Shown: positions 19,934-30,205, counted from the first letter of the stretch. The stretch: 64,000 nt of DNA from Gari tellinella (GCA_922989275.2 OV277870.1:25688742-25752741), one strand, 5' to 3'. The notes: a model not told the origin generated them from the sequence alone. A program made the numbers and translations.

Positions 19934-19951
19934 CAAGAAAATATATATACT

Positions 19952-20140
19952 CAGGGCTCCAGATATAAGGGAGTTATGTAAAACAAATCCAACTTTCTCA
20001 CCTATTTCAGCACCAAATCCTATGGTGTCACTAATCATTAGAATCCTCTCAAAGAGTAGTCACACCATACGGTTTAATGCAGAAAATCTTTTTAAATTAA
20101 GTTTTTATTTCTTGAAATACCCCCCTTAGCTAGAGCACTG
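19952..20140 (-). mobile_element. Family E element, half the centre deleted
   Basis: CAGGGCTCCAGATATAAG to TTAGCTAGAGCACTG. One central arm is missing (TCTCAAAGAGTAGTCAC). ATACT lies on both sides, a possible 5-bp remnant of the target duplication. Confidence 0.65.
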
Positions 20141-20164
20141 ATACTCAGGTAACTAACATAGAAA

Positions 20165-20460
20165 CGGTTAGGTCAAATCAAATCAAATCCTTTATTACTC
20201 TCAGTTCATGATTTTAAATGAACATAATTATGAGGATCTCCGTTCAACACTGAAAGAGATTAATTTATCGAGTTCTTAAAACTTTATACCTGTATCTCTC
20301 CTGAGAACTTACATGACGCTCCTTAAAAGTCTGAGAATATTCTCAATTCATATTTTGAATAACAAAATCACCATCTTTTTGTTCACAAACCAATCCAGCA
20401 ATGGTAAAAGGTTACTCAACTTAATAGTCCCTGATGACTGTGTCAATGGCTGAAGCATCA
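20165..20460 (-). repeat. Possible LINE-type 3' tail
   Basis: On the minus strand the sequence runs GAGAGTAATAAAGGATTTGA followed by TTTGA/TTTGATT repeats. This resembles the short-repeat 3' tails of some non-LTR retrotransposons. No reverse transcriptase frame is present. Confidence 0.3.
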
Positions 20461-20800
20461 TTAACCCTACACTCCATAGACACTCCTTTTTACGCCTTTA
20501 TTTCTCCACTGAAGAAAGTAGTTCCAATAATTGATACAGTCATAAATATATTAAAATAAAAATATTTATTGTATTCTAGCAGATGGTAGCTTAAAGCAGG
20601 CTGAAAGTAAAGCAGAAAGTGCCATAATAACAGTCATAAATATGTATAATAAAACTATTTCTTATATTCTAGCAGATGGTAGCTTAAAGCAGACTGAAAG
20701 TAAAGCAGAATGTGCCATAAGGCACATTCTGCTGTACTTTCAGCCTGCTTTAAGTGCTCACCTGTCTTCAGAATTTGAAACAGGCTATGGGGTAATGGGA
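20461..20800 (+). mobile_element. Family A element with ~95-bp internal duplication
   Basis: The TTAACCCTACACTCC start, left arm and left core arm occur twice (ACAGTCATAAATATATTAAA ... GTGCCATAA at 20539-20632; again at 20633-20722). They are followed by one right core arm and GGCTATGGGGTAATGGG. Confidence 0.75.
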
Positions 20801-20819
20801 GCTAAGTACAGGTATATAA

Positions 20820-21180
20820 GTAAATTTATAAATTTTATTCAATAAAAAGCTCGTAGGAAGCTTCCCACTTCAGATTCCAAACCGATGCAGCCTACATTGA
20901 ATTTTTGTCAATTATTTCATTGCTCTGTTTGCCATTGTATGATAATAAAATTCCAAGATTTTGTCTGCCCGCCCACAAAATACCAAATGTTAACAAACAG
21001 CGTCACTTCAAATTTTACAACCAAACACTGTGATTAGGTTTTTGACTCCTTTCTAAATTAAGATATAATCATGACAAAATACAACAGTACATTAATTGAG
21101 TCTTTTTTGTTTTTCCTTAATTTATTTCCCCCGAGAAGTTTATTTTAGTAAACTTATTTACAGCCAAGCTCAAATGTGAA
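20820..21180. other. Unassigned single-copy-looking stretch
   Basis: AT-rich, no ORF, no family motif, no convincing splice signals. Confidence 0.35.
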
Positions 21181-21199
21181 GAGATCTTTTAATGACATA

Positions 21200-21637
21200 T
21201 GGCTCCAGATAAGGGGAGTATTTTAAAAATTAAAATCTTTATTTCTGCATTAGCCCATTACCTCCATAAATACACCTTTTTACACCTTTAAATAATTTCT
21301 CTACTGAAGAAAATAGTTCCAATTTATACTGTTACAAATTAAAATCATAAGTATTATCTATTTTTTAGCAAATAATAGCTTAAAGCCGGCTGAAAGTAAA
21401 GCAGAATGCGCCTCAAGGCACATTCTGCTTTACTTCCATTTAACCTGCTTTAAGTGGTTACATATCTTCAAAACTAGGCTATGGGGTAATGGGTTAAACT
21501 CTATGGTGTGTTACTACTCATTAGAAATGTCTCTTCAAGACAATTCTAATAAGTATTAACAACATAGGATTTTGTGTTGAAATATGTTAGAAAATATTGG
21601 ATTGCTTTATTTTACTCCCTTTTATCTGCAGAATTGA
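21200..21637 (+). mobile_element. Family E element split by an A element
   Basis: GGCTCCAGATAAGGGGAGTA to TTTCTGCATTA, then A, then ACTCTATGGTGTGTTACTAC with an intact-looking hairpin, ending TTTTATCTGCAGAATTG. The intact E arm reads GCATTAAACCC, so A entered its TTAA. Confidence 0.75.
21250..21497 (+). mobile_element. Family A hairpin MITE nested in E
   Basis: Left end TAGCCCATTACCTCC (TTAA mutated), core GCAGAATGCGCCTCAAGGCA, right end TGGGGTAATGGGTTAA. Confidence 0.8.
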
Positions 21638-21639
21638 CT

Positions 21640-21760
21640 ATACTGTCGTAAATGACCAAGTCAACATAAGAGATTGGTTAATACAGGATAAAAGAACATG
21701 TAATGCTATATTAGGAGCTTTCTGCATTACTTATATCCTGCATTAAACTGCACAGCCCCT
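21640..21760. repeat. F-like hairpin variant (GCATTA type)
   Basis: GTAATGCTATATTAGGAGCT then TTCTGCATTAC. Relatives are at 30140-30200 and 35649-35676, so this is a minor family with core centre AGGAGCTTTCTGCATT. Confidence 0.45.
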
Positions 21761-21773
21761 GCCTTAACCCATT

Positions 21774-21986
21774 TACTCCATAGATACTCATTTTTACGCA
21801 TTCACTGAAGAATATAGTTTCATTTCATACTATCATAAAATATGCCCTATGAGAAGTATTTTGTACATCCTAGCCAATGGTAGCTTTAAGCAGGCTGAAA
21901 GTAAAGCAGAATGTGCCTTTAGGCACATTCTGATTTACTTTCAATCTGCTTTAAGTGCTCACCTGTTAATGGGGTATTGGGTTTAA
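21774..21986 (+). mobile_element. Family A hairpin MITE
   Basis: TTAACCCATTTACTCCATAG to ATGGGGTATTGGGTTTAA; core GCAGAATGTGCCTTTAGGCA. Confidence 0.8.
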
Positions 21987-22084
21987 GAGTGTAATACCTA
22001 TTCTTAATCTTCGAACCATCACATAACTTAATTTCTAGTCATCCTGATACTAATATATTGTTTTTGTTATCTAACTGACCTGAA

Positions 22085-22295
22085 GTCCAATGCTCCTTAA
22101 ATAAGAGAGTGTTTCACTCACAGAACAAATACAAAATTTTCTTTACTCATGTCAGCTCTAAATCCTATGGTGTTACCACTCACTAGAGTCTCAAAGTGAT
22201 GATTCTAACAAGCTGTACCACCATAGGGTTAAATATACCAAAAATGATTTTATTTTTTTAAACACTTCCCTTAATTATATGCATGGAGCTCGCAG
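22085..22295 (-). mobile_element. Family E element, degenerate
   Basis: AAATCCTATGGTGTTACCAC, a shortened centre, CACCATAGGGTTAAAT and a damaged end ATGGAGCTCG. Confidence 0.5.
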
Positions 22296-22316
22296 GCCCT
22301 TACTTTCTTTTTAATT

Positions 22317-22500
22317 TAAATTTCTTTGAAAAAAGAAGCACAATGTATTTTGCCTTTGAAACGTTTCACAATACACGTATTTGATACGAACACTACACTA
22401 TTGTATTTAAATTTCTTTGAAAAAGAACCAATGATACATTTCATTCTACCGATGAAACATTTCACATTATTTAATACGAACACTAAACCATTGTTCTCTT
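22317..22500. repeat. ~91-bp diverged tandem duplication
   Basis: AATTTCTTTGAAAAA starts two units (22317 and 22408). Both continue with TGAAAC(G/A)TTTCACA and GATACGAACACTA-like blocks. The ORFs crossing it on both strands are not supported as genes. Confidence 0.55.
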
Positions 22501-22876
22501 CTACGATGCTATTCATCCACCGCATACACCTCATTATCGCAGATAATACACTTCTATTCCATACCGTTTCCATTCTCCGTAAATAAATTCCATCATTTTT
22601 TTTATTTATCTTCAATATAAAGAGTACACATACGGCTGTATATAAAAGACGTTCCTCGATGGTAAACACTCAGGGTATTAATGTTGTAAAATTACTGCAT
22701 GCATCTGATGGTTTTTTTCCCTGGGCTATAGTAACATTACCAACTTCTGCCCTGATTGCGAGCCTCTCTGACACAATTATCCAATTGTCAATTACTACCA
22801 TTTGCCTGCCTGTATTAAAGTTGTCACCTGAGCGTAGTACTTCCACTTTCAAGCAATATAACCTAGTAGCAAAATA

Positions 22877-23068
22877 CAGAGCTCCAGATAAGCGGGAGTA
22901 AATTGAACAAATCCAATATTTTCTCACTCATTTTTGCACCGAATCCTATGGTGTGACTACTCATTAGAATCGTCTCTTCGAGACGATTCTAATGAGTAGT
23001 GACACCATAGGGTTTAATGCAGAAATAAAGATTTTAGTTTTTGAAATACTCCGCTTATCTGGAGCCTC
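22877..23068 (-). mobile_element. Family E hairpin MITE, complete
   Basis: CAGAGCTCCAGATAAG to CTTATCTGGAGCCTCG with a perfect central palindrome. A ~35-bp direct repeat flanks it (AATATAACCTAGTAGCAAAA at 22855, AATATAACCTGGTAGCAATA at 23106), longer than a target duplication. Confidence 0.8.
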
Positions 23069-23169
23069 GCTGAATCGAGTTTCTCATTACACTTCCAATT
23101 TCCAGTAATATAACCTGGTAGCAATATAGAAATAGCGCAGACATGCCTACATATAGCAACTATTCAGTA

Positions 23170-23325
23170 ATTTTACTCATTCGCTCATAAAACTTCAAAT
23201 GGGCAAATCCAATTTCCAATTTCCAATTAAGTCTAGTCCACTTTTGATGATAGGGTTGCTTTTTGCCAATGTATATTGCAATATATGACAAACAGTGCAG
23301 ACCTTGATCAGGAGCCCTCGATCTT
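23170..23325 (+). mobile_element. Family B element, degenerate and truncated
   Basis: AAAACTTCAAATGGGCAAAT, AAGTCTAGTCCACTTTTGAT and a damaged core (GACAAACAGTGCAGACCTTG). Confidence 0.55.
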
Positions 23326-23429
23326 TGCTAGTAGTGTTAAGTGGCTACTGAATAAAGATACAACTGAATTAATCTTTTTTATGCTAGCATATTTTCAGTA
23401 GTCTGATTTGCGATGAACTTGCCTTGAGT

Positions 23430-23850
23430 TATATAAGCAGATCATTTTTTTCTCCGCAAGTTGTCTGGAAATTAAATAAACTATAGCAAACAGTGCAGGC
23501 ACTATACAAAGGCTCCATTTATCTCTTTGCATGCTGGGTAATTTTTTTTGTCTGCAACAATTGTCGTCTGCTACTGTTCTAAAAATAGAATTTTCAAAAT
23601 TTCTTTTCAAAACAGGGTCAGAGTGCCAAATAGTTTGGATCCTGATGAGATTCCGCGTAACGCTGCGTCTCATCAGGATGCAAACTGTTTGCAAAGGTAA
23701 TCACTGTGGCACATGTATCCGCCGCTAGCATGCAAAGAGTTAAGAGGGAGTAAAAATGGACAAATCAAATGTGTTATATAAGCCTTGGTTGAATGTAGGT
23801 CATTTTTTTCTTCTTTCCAAGTTGTCTGGAAATTAAATAAGCAATGGAAA
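23430..23850. repeat. Direct repeat flanking a C element
   Basis: TTATATAAGC and CAAGTTGTCTGGAAATTAAA occur at 23432-23480 and again at 23775-23845 with small indels. A C element lies between, so the segment was duplicated around or before the insertion. Confidence 0.55.
23518..23743 (+). mobile_element. Family C hairpin MITE, complete
   Basis: CTCTTTGCATGCTGGGTAAT, then CAACAATTGTCGTCTGCTAC, TCTAAAAATAGAATTTTC, a core (AATAGTTTGGATCCTGATGA with complement), and CCGCTAGCATGCAAAGAGTT ending TTAA. The left TTAA is mutated. It is 226 bp long and serves as the reference for C. Confidence 0.85.
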
Positions 23851-23884
23851 AACAGTATATACACACTGAAAGACACTATGTATG

Positions 23885-24068
23885 ACATACTCTTTTCTTT
23901 AAAATAGAGCAACATTAATTCACTCAATACAGACTCGAATCCTAGTCATTTACTACTCATTAGAATCGTCTTGATGAGACAATTCTAATGTGTAGTAATA
24001 CCATTGGATTTAATGCAGAAATAAATACTTTTTTTTAAAAAAATACTCCCTTTATCGGCAGCCCTACT
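23885..24068 (-). mobile_element. Family E element, degenerate
   Basis: ACTACTCATTAGAATCGTCT and its imperfect complement, then GAAATAAATACTTTT and ATCGGCAGCCCTA. Confidence 0.6.
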
Positions 24069-24108
24069 TTTTTCTTTATGATAGATAATGCAAACAACTC
24101 TTGTCTTC

Positions 24109-24613
24109 TTAACCCTTTCCCTTATAGAAGCACCTTTTAGCACATTATATCATCTATTCCTACACTGAAGAAAATAGTTCCAATTTTCATGGTCATAAAT
24201 ATGATTCATAAAGAATATTTTCTTTATTCACTAGCAAGTGGAAGCTTAAAACAGGCTGAAAGTAAAGCAAAATGCGCCTTAACTCTTTCCTCCCTAAACT
24301 TTTAAATGGACAATTCCAGTTTCAATTTTAGTCTAGTCCATTTCTGACTTTAAAGGGTTGTTTTTGTCAATGTTTGGCATTATGACAAACAGTGAAGACC
24401 CTGATCAGAGGGCTCATTAAGGAGCCCTCTGATCTGGGTCTTCACTGTTTGTCATAGTACAAGTGTGTAATTCACATGTACACTGTTTGATAAGGACGCC
24501 TATATGCGGGACTAGGGTTCAAAGGGTTAAGGTTCATTCTGCTTTACTTTCACCCTGCTTTAAGTGATCATATGTCTTCAAAATTAGAAACAGGCTATGG
24601 GGTAAAGGGTTAA
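24109..24613 (+). mobile_element. Family A element with B inserted at its central TTAA
   Basis: TTAACCCTTTCCCTTATAGA, left core arm ending GCAAAATGCGCC, B (24279-24530), right core arm GGTTCATTCTGCTTTACTTT, end GGGTAAAGGGTTAA. This is the same host site as at 19158. Confidence 0.85.
24279..24530 (+). mobile_element. Family B hairpin MITE nested in A core centre
   Basis: TTAACTCTTTCCTCCCTAAA to GGTTCAAAGGGTTAA; core GAGGGCTCATTAAGGAGCCC. Confidence 0.85.
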
Positions 24614-24793
24614 CCCATTATCCCATAAATATGACATTTTACTACTCCAATTTATTACTCCACTGAAATGGTAGTTCGACTCTATATAGTCATGAATAAG
24701 CACCATAACAAATATTTAGTGTATCCTGGCAGATGGTAGATTAAAGCAGGTTGTAAAGCAGAATGTGCTTGAAGGAGCATTCTACTTTAAAGG
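24610..24793 (+). mobile_element. Family A element sharing a TTAA with its neighbour
   Basis: The TTAA at 24610-24613 ends the previous A and begins this one. Core GCAGAATGTGCTTGAAGGAG; the right arm is missing. Confidence 0.7.
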
Positions 24794-25101
24794 CAGAATG
24801 TCGCCCAAATGGATGTTTAAAACGCGCAATTTCTTATATGTGTACATTTCTATGTATTAAAACTAAGCGAAAACGGTTGTCAGATGCCTGACATATGCCC
24901 CCCTTTCTTTAAGAATCATACATAAATGTGCCGATTTCTTATCGAGATGGTTGGAAAAATAAGCTCTTTGTGTACATAACAAATCTTCGTGTCGGCTTCC
25001 GAGAATTTCTTCATGGTCGAATAAGAGTCACGTGATCGATCCGATTTTTCTGACTTGTCTGTGTTACTTTAGAACAGAATAGTTAATATGGTAAATAGGT
25101 A

Positions 25102-25322
25102 ACAGTGGAGAAAACGTTATGTTTTCACGTTTAAACGCAAACGAAATGCAAACGCATAACAATAAAACGCATAAAAACACAACCTTTACACAATTATGAC
25201 CATTCATGTTAGTCTGAGTTGCAAACAGTTTGGTGTCTGATCTGCTCCATATTGTTTGCAATTGAAATCATGGTTTTGGCGTAAGCGCGTTTATTGGGAA
25301 AGAATAACATTTTCTCCACTGT
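25102..25322 (-). mobile_element. Family G hairpin MITE
   Basis: ACAGTGGAGAAAACGTTATG to AACATTTTCTCCACTGT. The core is degraded (GCAAACAGTTTGGTGTCTGA ... CATATTGTTTGCA). Arms carry AAACGCATAAAA and AAGCGCGTTTATTGGG. Confidence 0.7.
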
Positions 25323-25424
25323 AAGGAAAGTAACATCGAATACATAGTCGTACACATTCCTACTTGAGATAAGTATGATCATCGTGCAGCACGAGAACGC
25401 TGCGCTAACTTTACTGATATTTTA

Positions 25425-25637
25425 TTCTTTCAAATTAAACGCATTTATAAACAAAACTATTATTACCATTGCAAACAGGTTGGAGCCAGATCAGACACCG
25501 CATAACCCGGCGTCTGATCAGGCTCCGACCTGTTTGCTACTCAGATTAAAAAAATAGTTAAAATTTCTAAAAGTAAATTTCCACAGTGTAGTGAATTGCG
25601 TTTGCGTTTAAACCGGAAAAAAAAATGTATTCTCTAC
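25425..25637 (+). mobile_element. Family G hairpin MITE, left end degraded
   Basis: AAACGCATTTATAAACAAAA, core GCAAACAGGTTGGAGCCAGA with its complement around CCGCATAACCCGG, then TTGCGTTTGCGTTTAAAC and TTCTCTACTGTA. Confidence 0.7.
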
Positions 25638-26004
25638 TGTATATTGCGCACAATAAATACAGCTATCAATGTCTCTTGCTGAATGTAGGGAATACTCATC
25701 CCTTTTAAAGTTTTAGAATGTTCCAATCTAAAAATAACTCTGCCAAGTCAGAAGAAAACGCTTTGAAAACATCTTTACCGGGAGCCAGCCGAACGAACTC
25801 GGAAAATCTCCGCCGTTGATCGGATGTCAACAAACAGATTAAGAAATCGACTTCTTTCCACCAAAGTCATGGGTTTGTAAGCAATGTTGCCTCCATATAC
25901 ATAGCGGATTGAACTTCTTTTTATATGTTTAGATTACGTATGTGCCTAAATGTTCAGGTTTAAGAAATACGCGCTTTTGGCTACTTGACAGCTACATACT
26001 GGCT

Positions 26005-26075
26005 TTAATTTAAGCCTGCTTTAAATAATAAACTGTCTTCAAAACTAGAAACAGCCTATGGGGCAATTAGGGTTA
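26005..26075 (+). mobile_element. Family A right-arm fragment
   Basis: AAGCCTGCTTTAAATAATAA, ACTGTCTTCAAAACTAGAAA, CAGCCTATGGGGCAATTAG. Confidence 0.6.
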
Positions 26076-26280
26076 AGCATAACCTATATAAGTTTAATTT
26101 AAAAGAAGTTTTGATCCTTATGAAAGAAAATTCATCTTTAACCTGTATCTAAAATATGTGACAACTGTAAATTGTTTTGTACTTTGAAAAAATAAGCATA
26201 ATCAAATTTGAATTTACTTGACAATAATTTTCTTTAAATTGGTGATAAACGGCAGGAGAAGTATTAACACTAAATATGGG

Positions 26281-26532
26281 TTAACTCTTTGAACCCTAGT
26301 CCCGCATATAGGCGTGCTTTTCAAACAGTGTACATGTGAATAGTACACATGTCCTATACAAACAGTGAAGACCCAGATCAGAGGGCTCCGAAAGGAGATC
26401 TCTGATCAGGGTCTTCACTGTTTGTCACAATGCCAAACATTGACAAAAAACAACCCTTTAAAGTCAGAAATGGACTAGACTAAATTGGAAACTGGAATTG
26501 TCCATTTGAAGTTTCAGGGAGGAAAGAGTTAA
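26281..26532 (-). mobile_element. Family B hairpin MITE, complete
   Basis: TTAACTCTTTGAACCCTAGT to AGGGAGGAAAGAGTTAA, 252 bp, intact core (AGAGGGCTCCGAAAGGAGAT). Confidence 0.85.
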
Positions 26533-26562
26533 TGGAACATCTATTTTTAAACCAATCTTTTT

Positions 26563-26776
26563 GTAAATCTTTGCATGCTCTGCAATGTTTTTGCGTCTGT
26601 AACGATTGTTTTCTGCTACTGTTCTAAAAATAAAAATTTCAAAATTTTCTTTTTTCAAAACAGTGTCAGTGTGTCAAACAGTTTGGATCCAGATGAGATG
26701 CCACGTTATGCGGCATCTCATCAGGATTCAAACTGTCTGCAAAAGATATCATAGAATCTTGCATGTAAAGAGTTAA
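26563..26776 (+). mobile_element. Family C hairpin MITE, complete
   Basis: ATCTTTGCATGCTCTGCAAT to TTGCATGTAAAGAGTTAA. Core AAACAGTTTGGATCCAGATG with complement around GCCACGTTATGCGGC. Confidence 0.8.
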
Positions 26777-26828
26777 GAAAATTTCGGTACAAACATTTCC
26801 CAGCTAAACATAGAAGTCAGATACCAGT

Positions 26829-27035
26829 CAGGGCTCCAGATAAGGAGAGCATTTCAAAAACTAAAATCTGTATTTCTGCATTAAATTCTATGGTGTCTCT
26901 AATCATTAGAATCGTTTCTTTGAGACGATTCTATCGTCTAATGAGTAGTAACCCCATAGGATTTGGTACTGAAATAAGTTATATAATGAGGGATAATTTG
27001 TTCAGTTTATTTGATCCCTCTTATCTGGAGCTCTG
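26829..27035 (+). mobile_element. Family E hairpin MITE
   Basis: CAGGGCTCCAGATAAG to CTTATCTGGAGCTCTG. The centre contains a 6-base duplication (CGATTCTATCGTCTAATGAG). Confidence 0.8.
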
Positions 27036-27280
27036 TTAAAAATACGTGGTTAGGCATGAGAGTCATTAAAGGTTTGTTTTTTCTGTTTTGTTTTTCCTGG
27101 AACTCCTGCCGAGCTCGTGAATTATTACAATACTAGGATTGCATGGCACGGTCTAATTTATACCTACAATTACATTTGCCAGTAAATCACTAGTATACAC
27201 AAACCAGCAGGAAACTTTTTTACACAGAAACAAATAAAGTTTCTTAAAAACTTGGAATAAAATGGCTGTATATAGTACTG

Positions 27281-27532
27281 TTAACCCATTACCTCATAGC
27301 CTGTTTCTAATTTCGAAGACTCGTGACCACATAAAGCAGGTTGAAAGTAAAGCAGAATGTGCTTTAAGGGGAATTCTGCTTTACTTTCAGCCTGCTTTAA
27401 GCTTCAATCTTCTAGGATACAGAAAATATTTCCTATTGAGCATATTCACGACTTTGTAAATTAGAACTATTTTCTTTAGTGGATTAATAAATTAGAGGCG
27501 TAAAAAGGCATATTTATGTGGAAACGGGTTAA
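27281..27532 (-). mobile_element. Family A hairpin MITE, complete
   Basis: TTAACCCATTACCTCATAGC to GTGGAAACGGGTTAA, 252 bp. Core GCAGAATGTGCTTTAAGGGG. Confidence 0.8.
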
Positions 27533-27646
27533 GAAGCTTAAAACTAGGATTTGACTTTATTTTTTTATCCCACAATGCTGATTTTTCAATTGAATAACTA
27601 GTTTACATTGACTCTCAAGGTGGGCATCCTGAAAATATTTTGAATG

Positions 27647-27722
27647 GCAAACAGTGCAGACCCTGATCAGAGGGCTCTCGAAACTTCAGGAGCTCTCTGG
27701 TCAGGGTCTGCACTGTTTGCAA
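27647..27722. repeat. K-type hairpin core
   Basis: GCAAACAGTGCAGACCCTGA and TCAGGGTCTGCACTGTTTGC arms, with a 10-base insertion in the loop (GAAACTTC). No B ends. Confidence 0.75.
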
Positions 27723-27930
27723 AGAATAGATATATCTGGTTCCATTACAGCAAGGGTTAAAATTGATTTTTGGCCAAAGTATGAACATGTTTTTCTGTTA
27801 ATGAGCTATTAACATTAAAAGCCAATTGAAGACATAAAACCCCGTTTAGTGGCAATAAAAACTGGTAAACTGGCATTGCACATGCAGGCACCTGCTAGCT
27901 CAGAGTGCCGTCATTATCAGTGCTACATTG

Positions 27931-27999
27931 TAAATAAAAGGCATAAAAGGGCATATTAATGTACATTGTACATTAATATGCCTTTTTATGCCTTTTATT
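27931..27999. repeat. Head-to-head A arm palindrome
   Basis: The A arm motif AAATAAAAGGCATAAAAGGG, then CATATTAATGTACA, is followed by its complement with one mismatch. The 34-bp arms join at TTAATGTACATTGTACATTAA. Confidence 0.75.
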
Positions 28000-28340
28000 T
28001 ATTCGTCCACTGAAGAGAATAGTTCCACTTTATACAGAAATGCATGTGCAGCATAAGAAATATGTCTGATATTTTAGCAGATGGTTGCTTAACCCTTAGC
28101 CCGCCAAATAAATTGTCGTCTGCTATATTTCTCGTCTGCTTCAAGTTTCAAAATTCTTCAAAGTTGCTCAAAATTGCTGAAAATGTTGTCCGAGTGTCAA
28201 ACAGCTTGGATCCGGATGAGACGCCGAGTTACTCGGCGTCTCATCCGGATCCAAGCTGTTTGCATATGGAGCTATAGTCGTGCGTGGCAGGCTAAGGGTT
28301 AATTAAGCAGGCTGGAGGTAAAGCAGAATGCAGCTTAGAT
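27962..28340 (+). mobile_element. Family A element split by a D element
   Basis: TATGCCTTTTTATGCCTTTT, left arm to GCAGATGGTTGC, then D at the TTAA that normally reads GCTTAAAGCAGG, then AAGCAGGCTGGAGGTAAAGC. Confidence 0.7.
28089..28302 (+). mobile_element. Family D hairpin MITE, complete, nested in A
   Basis: TTAACCCTTAGCCCGCCAAA to GTGGCAGGCTAAGGGTTAA, 214 bp. Arms AATTGTCGTCTGCTATATTT and AGCTATAGTCGTGCG. Core AACAGCTTGGATCCGGATGA around GACGCCGAGTTACTCGGCGT is perfect. D shares the TTGTCGTCTGC arm phrase with C but has its own ends. Confidence 0.85.
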
Positions 28341-28594
28341 TCTGATCTGATAACCCCATAGCTTATGTCTAGTTTTAAAGACAGTTGACTACTTAAAGCA
28401 GGTTGAAAGTAAAGCAGAATGTGCCTTAAGGCACATTCTGCTTTGATTTCAACCGGTTTTTAGGTACCATCTGCTAGGATATAGAAAATATTTATTCTGA
28501 TTCATATCCATGACAGTATAAAGTGGAACTGTTTTCTTCAGTGCAGGAATGAATTTAAGGCATAAAATGGCTTATTTATGGGGTAATGGGTTAT
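28341..28594 (-). mobile_element. Family A hairpin MITE
   Basis: TAACCCCATAGCTTATGTCT to TGGGGTAATGGGTTATAA. Core GCAGAATGTGCCTTAAGGCA. Confidence 0.75.
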
Positions 28595-28597
28595 AAT

Positions 28598-28745
28598 TAA
28601 GGCACACCTGAGGACTTTATGTTCAGCCTGATTAAAGCTATTATTTGCTAGAATATAGAAAGTGTTTCCCAAGATACTATTATTTATGACCGTATAAATT
28701 GGAACTATTTTCTTCAGTTGAAGAATAAATTAAACACACTAAAAA
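28598..28745 (-). mobile_element. Family A fragment (distal half)
   Basis: TTCAGCCTGATTAAAGCTAT, TGACCGTATAAATTGGAACT, CTTCAGTTGAAGAATAAATT. Confidence 0.55.
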
Positions 28746-28749
28746 ACTA

Positions 28750-29139
28750 GACTTCTATTGAGGAAAATGTTAACTGACAATTTTTGTGTTTTAATTTAGT
28801 TTTTGTCATCTCACTGTCTGCTTCTGAGCACATTGATGGTTGAGCGCAATACTATGGTACCTCACTTTTTCATAATTTTACACTAGAAGGAAAAAAATGT
28901 TTTTTCCTTACAATATTTATTCAAATCTCACCTGGCTTTAGTCTTTATATAATAATAGCATAATATTAACATTTAATGAACAAAGATTTCATGAATAACA
29001 ACTAATTTTTTGTTTTTCAAAGAAATATGACTTACAATAGTCTTGCCCTTGAAATTGGGTCTTTTATGTAATAATACTTTAGTGCAATACAATGGTAAGT
29101 CATTTTAACATAGTATTGCATACACGAAAAAAATTGAAC
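28750..29139. other. Unassigned AT-rich stretch
   Basis: It contains a small hairpin AAGGAAAAAAATGTTTTTTCCTT-like at 28888-28912 and an inverted GTGCAATAC/GTATTGCA-type pair. No gene signal. Confidence 0.35.
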
Positions 29140-29141
29140 TA

Positions 29142-29377
29142 CAGTGGAGAAACTGTTATTCTTTCCCAATAAACGCGTTTACGCTGAAACTATTATTTTC
29201 ACTGCAAACAGTTTGGAGCCAGATCAGACGCCGGGTAACCCGGCGTCTGATCAGGCTCCAAACTGTTTGCCACCAAGATAAGGATGAATTATCAGAATTG
29301 TCAAAAAGTTGTACTTTTCTACGTTTTAGTGTTTTGTGTTTGCGTTTAAACGGGAAAGAATAACAGATTCTCCACTG
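29142..29377 (+). mobile_element. Family G hairpin MITE, complete, TA flanks
   Basis: TA then CAGTGGAGAAACTGTTATTC; GAATAACAGATTCTCCACTG then TA. The core GCAAACAGTTTGGAGCCAGA, TCAGACGCCGGG with complement is perfect (about 29200-29271). At 236 bp it is the reference for G. Confidence 0.85.
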
Positions 29378-29399
29378 TATGTGTGATAGGCTCTTAATA

Positions 29400-29780
29400 T
29401 TAATCATAAATTATATATGTGAGTAACTCAAGAAAGGTGATTTTTGAAAAAGAAGTTGAGTTACCACAGTATTGCGCTGAGCCATCGGGTTGTATTTTAA
29501 TTTCACTATCAAAGTGTTATTATCTCATCTGTGGGAAGTCAGTAGACAATTGTAAGTTGATTTTAATAAGACGGCACATAGATCTCTTATCAGCCGTAAT
29601 GTGTTTTACCAGCTTGAGGTACAATCTTGTAAAACCAAATCAATACGTAGGTGCAGAATGAGAGTTTAATTTACAAACAAGGTAAAAAACTACTACTTCC
29701 ATTTGACTGCAATCTCGAAATGCCTAGAATTATTTAATCTTTGAAATGTTAAGGTTTTATAATTATGTGAAAGCTTCATG
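29400..29780. other. Unassigned; open frame without gene support
   Basis: A + strand frame of about 80 codons (29419-29661) starts only with GTG. It contains several Cys (AEPSGCILISLS, LICGKSVDNC) but no domain I recognise. No acceptor or promoter signal frames it. Confidence 0.3.
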
Positions 29781-29784
29781 ATTA

Positions 29785-29966
29785 TAATATGCCTGTTAAC
29801 CACTTTCATATATTCCTTTGCTAAAGAAAATAGTCTAGTTCAATTTTATATGTGCAGTCATGAATATGCATGATAAGAAATATTACCTTTATCCTAGAAA
29901 AAGGTTACAGCTTTAAGCAGCAATCTTACTTCAATACTGAAAACGAACTGTGGAGGAGTGGGTTAA
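29785..29966 (+). mobile_element. Family A remnant without core
   Basis: ATATGCCTGTTAACCACTTT, GTCATGAATATGCATGATAA, then ACTTCAATACTGAAAACGAA and GTGGGTTAA. Confidence 0.5.
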
Positions 29967-30139
29967 ACAAAATGATTGAAAGAAAAATATTACGAGTTTC
30001 TGCTATCGCTATCACATCCTAAATAGAAACAATACAAGACGGAACGCTTAAATTAACCCCTTCCACTTTTTATTTTCCACAGTACATCCTACTACATCCA
30101 AACCTGTCTTGAGCAACCTAGCAAACTCTCATTAAATGC

Positions 30140-30205
30140 ATGGACATCCTTTAGGAGCTTTCTGCATTAGTTTAGTCCTGCATTAAGCAGTTACAAATCT
30201 GTCTG
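30140..30205. repeat. GCATTA-type hairpin fragment
   Basis: AATGCATGGACATCCTTTAG faces GGAGCTTTCTGCATTAG, related to 21640-21760. Confidence 0.4.

Larger units (their letters stand above)
24795..25990. repeat. ~1.2-kb region with inverted ends enclosing two G elements
   Basis: GTTTAAAACGCGCAATTTCT near 24810 is matched in inverse by TTTAAGAAATACGCGCTTTT near 25960, suggesting a larger TIR unit. The flanks contain no ORF. Confidence 0.4.

Noticed and set aside
22316..22927. Open frames of 80-117 codons on both strands
   Set aside because: They cover a diverged 91-bp tandem duplication and an E element. No domain, no splice context, and similar length frames appear on the opposite strand.
29419..29661. 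80-codon + frame in non-repeat DNA
   Set aside because: No ATG start, no acceptor or promoter signal and no recognisable domain; kept only as an unassigned stretch.
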